Of a stretch of 10,202 nucleotides of DNA, positions 6,612-10,202 are shown piece by piece. This DNA comes from JANLQX01 sp043775075 (GTDB lineage Bacteria > Actinomycetota > Acidimicrobiia > Acidimicrobiales > JANYDT01): NCBI GenBank assembly GCA_043775075.1, contig JAYVSS010000088.1, positions 1 through 10,202 of the forward strand. Direction: 5' to 3'. The notes below the pieces were generated by a model. The model saw nothing but the letters and a program-made list of their open reading frames with translations, was not told the origin of the DNA and searched no databases. The position numbers and the translations under genes were made by a program. How positions within the stretch are numbered: position 1 is the stretch's first letter; every line of letters starts with the position of its first letter.

Positions 6612-7559
6612 GTGGCTGTCCTCCCAATCGCGTCACCACCACGAGCGGTCATGGTTCTGAGCGAGAATTGGACGCTCACTCCTCCCGGCGATCTGCGCCG
6701 CCTGGTGGAACTGGCCCGCACGGCTGAAGACTGCGGCGTGCACACGGTGATGCTGTCTGAGCACATCGTTCTTGGCGCCGATTCGGCCGCTACCGGACCG
6801 ATGGCGAACCCGCGCGACTACGCCGCACCGGGAAATCAGGACCCCAGCACACCGTGGCCGGACTCGGTGGTGCTCGCATCGGCCATCACCGGCGCCACGT
6901 CCACCCTTCGCGTGGCCCTCGCCGCCATCATCACTCCCCTCCGTCACCCGCTGGCGCTGGCCAAACAACTTGGCACCCTTGATCTCTTGGCCGAAGGTCG
7001 CCTCGTGGTTCAGCCCACCGTCAGCTGGTCGGTCAGCGAATACGCGGCGCTCGGGGTGGCCTTCGCCGAACGAGGGGCGATTCTCGACGAACAGCTTGCC
7101 GCCATGGACGCCGCGTGGACGGCGCCACCTGACGAACCAACATCGTTTCACGGCCATCACTTCTCCTACGACAAGGTGTGGTGCGAGCCACGCCGGGGGG
7201 TGGCGCCGTCGATGTGGTTTGGCGGCGAACGATTGCACGACGCCCTGGTGCAGCGGATCGTGCGGTACGGCTCCGGCTTTCATCCGTTCGGCACTCCCAC
7301 CGCCGAAGAACTGGCGCGACTGGCCGAGGCGCTCTCATTCGCCGGTCGGTCTCTGGACGAACTTGAACTGGTGGGCGGAATTCGCGGCACGTTCGTCGGT
7401 CCCGACGACGTGGCCGACCTCGACCTCGCGCTGGCCGCAATTTCTTCGAAGGTGGCGGCGGGCTATCGCTCGATCTGCTTCAAGCCGTCGATGTTCACCG
7501 ATGACTCGAACGAGGTGCCCGACATCTGTGTGCGGGTAGTTCGCGCGCTTAGTTCTTGA
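6612..7559 (+). CDS. LLM-class flavin/F420-dependent oxidoreductase
   Basis: A 315-residue luciferase-like TIM-barrel enzyme, using FMNH2 with oxygen or coenzyme F420. Family features: LVELARTAEDCGVHTVMLSEHIVLG (31-55, the 'ARaAEelGfdsvwvpEH' motif), TLRVALAAIITPLRHPLALAKQLGTLDLLAEGRLVVQPTVSW (98-139), SEYAALGVAFAERGAILDEQL (142-162) and FHGHHFSYDKVWCEPR (179-194). It could act as a monooxygenase or an F420-linked dehydrogenase; the sequence alone does not decide. GTG 6612 is chosen because the family N-terminal strand would be cut short by starting at ATG 6651 and because a -10 box lies 6 nt upstream, fitting a leaderless start. It is divergent from the permease across two operator sites, and its 3' end overlaps the VOC gene tail-to-tail by 11 bp. 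Confidence 0.9.
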   Translation: MAVLPIASPPRAVMVLSENWTLTPPGDLRRLVELARTAEDCGVHTVMLSEHIVLGADSAATGPMANPRDYAAPGNQDPSTPWPDSVVLASAITGATSTLRVALAAIITPLRHPLALAKQLGTLDLLAEGRLVVQPTVSWSVSEYAALGVAFAERGAILDEQLAAMDAAWTAPPDEPTSFHGHHFSYDKVWCEPRRGVAPSMWFGGERLHDALVQRIVRYGSGFHPFGTPTAEELARLAEALSFAGRSLDELELVGGIRGTFVGPDDVADLDLALAAISSKVAAGYRSICFKPSMFTDDSNEVPDICVRVVRALSS

Positions 7560-7911
7560 GGGGGCCGAGGAACTCGATGACGATGTCGTCGGGACCACTT
7601 ACGAAGCACTGATGGTTTGCCGTCTCAGGGACTTCTCGGACCTTTGGCTCGTATCCAAGCGAGCGGAGGTGATCAAGCTGGAGAGCGAGGTCGTCGAAAT
7701 GAAACGCCACGTGATCAACCGCGTTCACGCCCTCAATCGTCCGACGGGCGGGGATGAGGTGCACGACCGGGCGGCCGTCGCCGTCCACCAGCCAATGGCC
7801 GGGGACGCCAAACGGTGGACGCCACCCATCTCGCAACCCCAGCGTGGCCTCAAGAAAGGTCTTCGTGGCGAGCAGATCGGTACAGCTGATGTTCACATGG
7901 TCAAGACGCAT
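7549..7911 (-). CDS. VOC-superfamily (glyoxalase/dioxygenase-like) protein
   Basis: A 120-residue single-domain vicinal oxygen chelate protein. Two beta-alpha-beta-beta-beta modules are visible: MRLDHVNISCTDLLATKTFLEATLGL, then NAVDHVAFHFDDLALQLDHLRSLGY and a closing FVSGPDDIVIEFLGP. His5, His67 and Glu113 are in the usual positions of the metal ligands, and His51 (VVHLIP) is a possible fourth. Members include glyoxalase I, fosfomycin-resistance enzymes, epimerases and type I extradiol dioxygenases. At this length a full two-domain dioxygenase is excluded. The start ATG 7911 is preceded by AGGAG (7924-7920) with 8 nt spacing, placed inside the last MarR codons, and only 2 nt separate it from the MarR stop, so it is translationally close to that gene in one operon. 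Possible roles are isomerisation or detoxification of a pathway intermediate. Confidence 0.85.
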   Translation of the reverse strand: MRLDHVNISCTDLLATKTFLEATLGLRDGWRPPFGVPGHWLVDGDGRPVVHLIPARRTIEGVNAVDHVAFHFDDLALQLDHLRSLGYEPKVREVPETANHQCFVSGPDDIVIEFLGPLKN

Positions 7912-7913
7912 CG

Positions 7914-8438
7914 TTAGAGCTCCTCTACGTTTCGAAGGACCTTGCGGAGAAGACGGGCGAGCTGCGCTTGTTCCTTTTCCGTCAGTGTACTTACTACCAC
8001 TGCCTCGTGTTTGTTGAACATCGGGAACAGGCGCTTGATCATCGACCGGCCGCGATCGGTCAATCCAACGAGCACCAGCCGACCGTCGTCTGGATGGCTC
8101 GACCGGGTGAGTAATCCCTTGCCCTCCAGGGTGGAAACGATTCCGGTCAGCGTCCCTTTGGTGACGCCGCATTCCTCGGCCAGATGACGCGCTTCCTGCG
8201 GTCCCCAGACCCACAGTACGAAGAGGGCGGTGAACCCCGTCCATGACAGGCCGTCGGGGCTCAGCACGTCTCGCTCCATGTGATTGCGCACGGCGCCGGC
8301 CACTCGGTAGATGTTCGACACTGCGCTCATGGCGGTGAAGTCAACGTCGTGGACCTCGCCCACCCGGGCGGCAACCTGAGCCTCGCGCTCGAGAACGGCG
8401 TCACGTTTTGGAGCAGGGACAGCGCGTTGCTTCGGCAT
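7914..8438 (-). CDS. MarR-family transcriptional regulator
   Basis: A 174-residue winged-helix regulator, a normal length for MarR. The dimerisation helices flank a wHTH: EARHLAEECGVTKGTLTGIVSTLEGKGLL (82-110) contains the recognition helix, and SHPDDGRLVLVGLTDRG (114-130) is the wing with the conserved D-x-R (Asp118, Arg120). MarR proteins usually repress nearby genes and release DNA on binding small, often aromatic, ligands. Start ATG 8438 (MPKQ) is preferred; an in-frame extension to 8528 would run back across operator D. It is co-transcribed with the VOC gene and divergent from the C26 gene. It is the only regulator in the window and is the best candidate to bind the four shared operator sites, but a regulator encoded outside the window is not excluded. 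Confidence 0.93.
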   Translation of the reverse strand: MPKQRAVPAPKRDAVLEREAQVAARVGEVHDVDFTAMSAVSNIYRVAGAVRNHMERDVLSPDGLSWTGFTALFVLWVWGPQEARHLAEECGVTKGTLTGIVSTLEGKGLLTRSSHPDDGRLVLVGLTDRGRSMIKRLFPMFNKHEAVVVSTLTEKEQAQLARLLRKVLRNVEEL

Positions 8439-8446
8439 CGTCTCGC

Positions 8447-8452
8447 ACGCTA
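8447..8452 (-). promoter_or_regulatory. possible -10 box of the marR-VOC operon
   Basis: On the minus strand TAGCGT fits TAnnnT and lies 8 nt before ATG 8438, so the transcript would have little or no leader. No clear -35 element. If correct, operator D lies more than 40 bp upstream of this box, so autorepression through D would not be by simple blocking. Confidence 0.3.
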
Positions 8453-8485
8453 GCGGCCTGCTACCGGAATGGGGAACGCCGTCGG

Positions 8486-8491
8486 TAGACT
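8486..8491 (+). promoter_or_regulatory. predicted -10 box of the C26 hydrolase gene (leaderless)
   Basis: TAGACT is followed by exactly 6 nt and then GTG 8498, repeating the spacing at 2881-2893 and 6600-6612. This is the main reason GTG 8498 is preferred over TTG 8492 as the start. Confidence 0.55.
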
Positions 8492-8493
8492 TT

Positions 8494-8511
8494 GTTTGTG
8501 ACCAAACGATC
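8494..8511 (-). promoter_or_regulatory. operator site D (MarR/C26 divergent promoter)
   Basis: On the minus strand it reads GATCGTTTGGTCACAAAC, with a perfect GTTTG-N4-CAAAC inverted repeat, the best-formed version of the family core. It covers the predicted start site and first codons of the C26 gene, so binding would block that gene. Confidence 0.68.
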
Positions 8512-9280
8512 GCCAGCGGATGGATCAATTCATAGGTCGGCGCATGGTTCCACCGAGCGTCCGCTCATTGGTATTAGTGGCCGACGATGGTCGGGGTCGA
8601 CGATCAGTGGCATGCCGGCGAATTTCGCAAATCTCGGGGTCGATATCCACATCGGCGCGTATGCCGACGCGGTGGAGGCGGCGGGTGGATTGCCCGTGCT
8701 GTTGCCGTCGTCGGACGCAGCGATTCTCGCCCTCGATCGTCTCGACGGGTTGGTTATGACCGGCGGTTCCGACGTGGATCCACTTCGGTACGGCGCCGAA
8801 CCGCATCCGGCCGTGTACGGCGTGGACCCCGAGCGCGACCTCGTCGAGGTTGGTCTGGTGCTCGGGGCCATTGCGCGAGATCTCCCCGTCCTGGCGATCT
8901 GTCGTGGATTGCAGATTCTCAACGTGGCCCTCAACGGCACGTTGATCCAACACCTCGAACCGGGAAGTGCGGACGCACCGGCCGATTCCCATGCCAACTG
9001 GGAAATCGACGTCTCCACCCTGGCCCACGACGCCACGTTCACCGCCGGGTCGCTCGCCGCCACCCGCTACGGCGCCGCCTGCGCGGTGAACAGCCTCCAC
9101 CATCAAGCCGTTGATCGCCTCGGCGATGGGCTGGTGGCAACCGGCTGGGCCAGCGACGGGACCGTCGAGGCCATCGAACTTCCAGGCCATCGCCTGCTCG
9201 CCGTGCAGTGGCATCCCGAACTGGCGGCCGCCCACCCCGAGCCGTCGTTCCTCTGGCTTGTCAACACGAGCCGAACTTAG
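8498..9280 (+). CDS. peptidase C26 / class I glutamine amidotransferase-like hydrolase (gamma-glutamyl-amide hydrolase type)
   Basis: A 260-residue PuuD-like hydrolase. Its N-terminus RPLIGISGRR and YADAVEAAGGLPVLLP are typical of the C26 family. The triad is visible: nucleophile Cys135 in AICRGLQILNVALNGTLIQHL, and His239 with Glu241 in AVQWHPE. TGGSDVDPLRYG (88-99) and NSLHHQAV (198-205) are conserved family blocks. Related enzymes remove glutamate from gamma-glutamyl-GABA (PuuD) or gamma-glutamyl-anilide. In Puu-type pathways this step frees the amino product after the glutamylated intermediate is oxidised. GTG 8498 is chosen for its 6-nt distance from a TAGACT box, and TTG 8492 is the alternative. 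It stands alone on the plus strand but shares an operator with the cluster, which links it to the GS-like ligase 3.4 kb away. Confidence 0.9.
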   Translation: MTKRSPADGSIHRSAHGSTERPLIGISGRRWSGSTISGMPANFANLGVDIHIGAYADAVEAAGGLPVLLPSSDAAILALDRLDGLVMTGGSDVDPLRYGAEPHPAVYGVDPERDLVEVGLVLGAIARDLPVLAICRGLQILNVALNGTLIQHLEPGSADAPADSHANWEIDVSTLAHDATFTAGSLAATRYGAACAVNSLHHQAVDRLGDGLVATGWASDGTVEAIELPGHRLLAVQWHPELAAAHPEPSFLWLVNTSRT

Positions 9281-9396
9281 CTAGCGCGCTTACTATCGGG
9301 CGCCTTAGGACCCGCCACGAGGTGACTCGCGCCGAGGTTGCGGCATCGGTCCAGCGAGCTTGTTCTTACGTCCCGCGAGCAATCTTGCGTCGGCCC

Positions 9397-10202
9397 TTAG
9401 TGGGTCCAGCCGCCGACTGGGCGTTCGAAGTTGACGTGGATCTGCGCCGTGCCCACGGAGTTTTCGTAGTCCGAGAACGGCACCCCGACAGCCCGGCAAT
9501 CCGCACCGCCGATGGCACCGAGCATCGTGAGGTAGTGACCGAACCGGCCTTCGGGTTTGACGGCCCGATACTGCGGGTACGCGGCGAGCACTTTGCCGTG
9601 GTCGCCGTCGGCCCACCACCGGAGGATCTGCGCGTCAAACTCTCTCGCCTCGGCAGAAAAGATGTGCGACGGGTCCGACGATTCGTGCGATCGAATCGTG
9701 CGCAGTGGATGAAACGTGTGTGACATGGCCCCGGAGGCCAACAGCATCACTCGACGATCCGATGCCGCAACGGCGTCGGCCAGAAGCTGACCCACCAAGA
9801 GATAGTCAATGGAATCAGCAGTCTGGCAATTGCTGATCGACATCCAACGTTCGTTGCGTTGTAAGAACCCCAGTAGGTTCACCGTTGGATAGTGAATCGG
9901 GAGATAGGGGTCGTTTATGGCGGTGATCCACATGTCGTTGCGCGGTTTGGCGAGGGCGGCCAGGGCGTGCGCCAGGGACGGGTCCCCGGGAACGTCGTAC
10001 GGGACCTGCGACATGCCACGCGGCAACTCGTCGGACGTGAACAACCCGGTGCGCCGTTCGTGCGATGCGACGATGAACTCCACCGTGGTGAACCAATGCG
10101 TGTCCAACACGACGATCGTGTCAATGTCGAGCCGATCGAGAACCTCTGTGCGCATACGATGTAGTCCCGGCACGAGGCTTATCTCGCGGCCCTCGTTGAG
10201 TT
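9397..10202 (-). CDS. class III (LigB-type) extradiol ring-cleavage dioxygenase, 5' end outside window
   Basis: 268 codons are present and the frame remains open to the window edge, so the N-terminus, with an expected His iron ligand, is missing. The protein lines up with HpaD-type 3,4-dihydroxyphenylacetate 2,3-dioxygenases from E. coli: IDTIVVLDTHWF, GLFTSDELP, a PYDVPGDPSLAHAL segment, VMLLASGAMSHTF (His codon 9720-9718, the usual acid/base) and EAREFDAQILRWWADGDHGKVLAAYPQYRAVKPEGRFGHYLTMLGAIGG. SDYENSVGTAQIHV near the C-terminus holds the likely Glu ligand. These Fe(II) enzymes open catechols next to the diol. GTG 10173 could be an internal start but would lose conserved sequence, so the real start is upstream. 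It is convergent with the C26 gene across 116 bp. The substrate may differ from homoprotocatechuate. Confidence 0.85.
   Translation of the reverse strand, partial: LNEGREISLVPGLHRMRTEVLDRLDIDTIVVLDTHWFTTVEFIVASHERRTGLFTSDELPRGMSQVPYDVPGDPSLAHALAALAKPRNDMWITAINDPYLPIHYPTVNLLGFLQRNERWMSISNCQTADSIDYLLVGQLLADAVAASDRRVMLLASGAMSHTFHPLRTIRSHESSDPSHIFSAEAREFDAQILRWWADGDHGKVLAAYPQYRAVKPEGRFGHYLTMLGAIGGADCRAVGVPFSDYENSVGTAQIHVNFERPVGGWTH

Noticed and set aside
6610..6660. ATG at 6610 as start of the LLM gene
   Set aside because: That frame meets a TGA at 6658-6660. The conserved LLM frame starts at GTG 6612.
8439..8528. N-terminal extension of the MarR reading frame to 8528
   Set aside because: It overlaps operator D and the C26 start and adds 30 residues unlike MarR. 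ATG 8438 gives a normal length.
9281..9396. tRNA, small RNA or terminator in the gap between the C26 and dioxygenase genes
   Set aside because: No cloverleaf, no TPsiC-like GGTTCRA sequence and no strong stem with U-tract could be found; only 5-6 bp chance complementarities.

Overview
The window looks like a chromosomal segment of a high-GC actinobacterium. GC-rich third codon positions, LLM-type (often F420-linked) oxidoreductases, a ferredoxin-type P450, an AbiEi/DUF559 protein and apparently leaderless promoters all fit, and an Acidimicrobiia-like lineage is my guess. Nothing in the window fixes the taxon.

Layout. Positions 1-168 hold the 3' end of an LLM oxidoreductase gene. Next comes an orphan AbiEi-like/DUF559 nuclease-like gene (331-1458), bracketed by two 78-bp near-palindromic repeats (181-258 and 1487-1564). 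The second repeat runs into the 3' end of the next gene and supplies its stop codon. From 1549 to the right edge lies a catabolic-looking cluster: cytochrome P450 (minus) divergent from an SDR (plus); a glutamine-synthetase-like ligase and an APC permease (minus operon) divergent from an LLM oxidoreductase (plus); a VOC protein and a MarR regulator (minus operon) divergent from a class I glutamine amidotransferase/peptidase C26 hydrolase (plus); and, at the right edge, a class III extradiol dioxygenase (minus, 5' end outside the window).

How the genes may work together. Permease, GS-like ligase and C26 hydrolase are the three parts of a gamma-glutamylation route for amines (as in Puu for putrescine, and the synthetase/hydrolase pair of aniline degradation). 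P450, LLM enzyme, SDR, VOC protein and ring-cleavage dioxygenase suggest the substrate is, or becomes, an aromatic or otherwise oxidisable amine. The substrate itself cannot be read from the sequence.

Regulation. All three divergent intergenic regions carry copies of one 18-bp motif (GATCGTTTGGTACC-type, with a GTTTG-N4-CAAAC core): one copy at P450/SDR, two at permease/LLM, one at MarR/C26. They overlap the predicted -10 boxes or transcription starts. This ties the genes into one regulon, most simply under the MarR protein encoded inside it. The three plus-strand genes each show TAnnnT, then exactly 6 nt, then the start codon, as expected of leaderless transcripts.

No rRNA, tRNA, CRISPR array, transposase or integrase was seen. 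The convergent gaps 3685-3764 and 9281-9396 contain no strong terminator.
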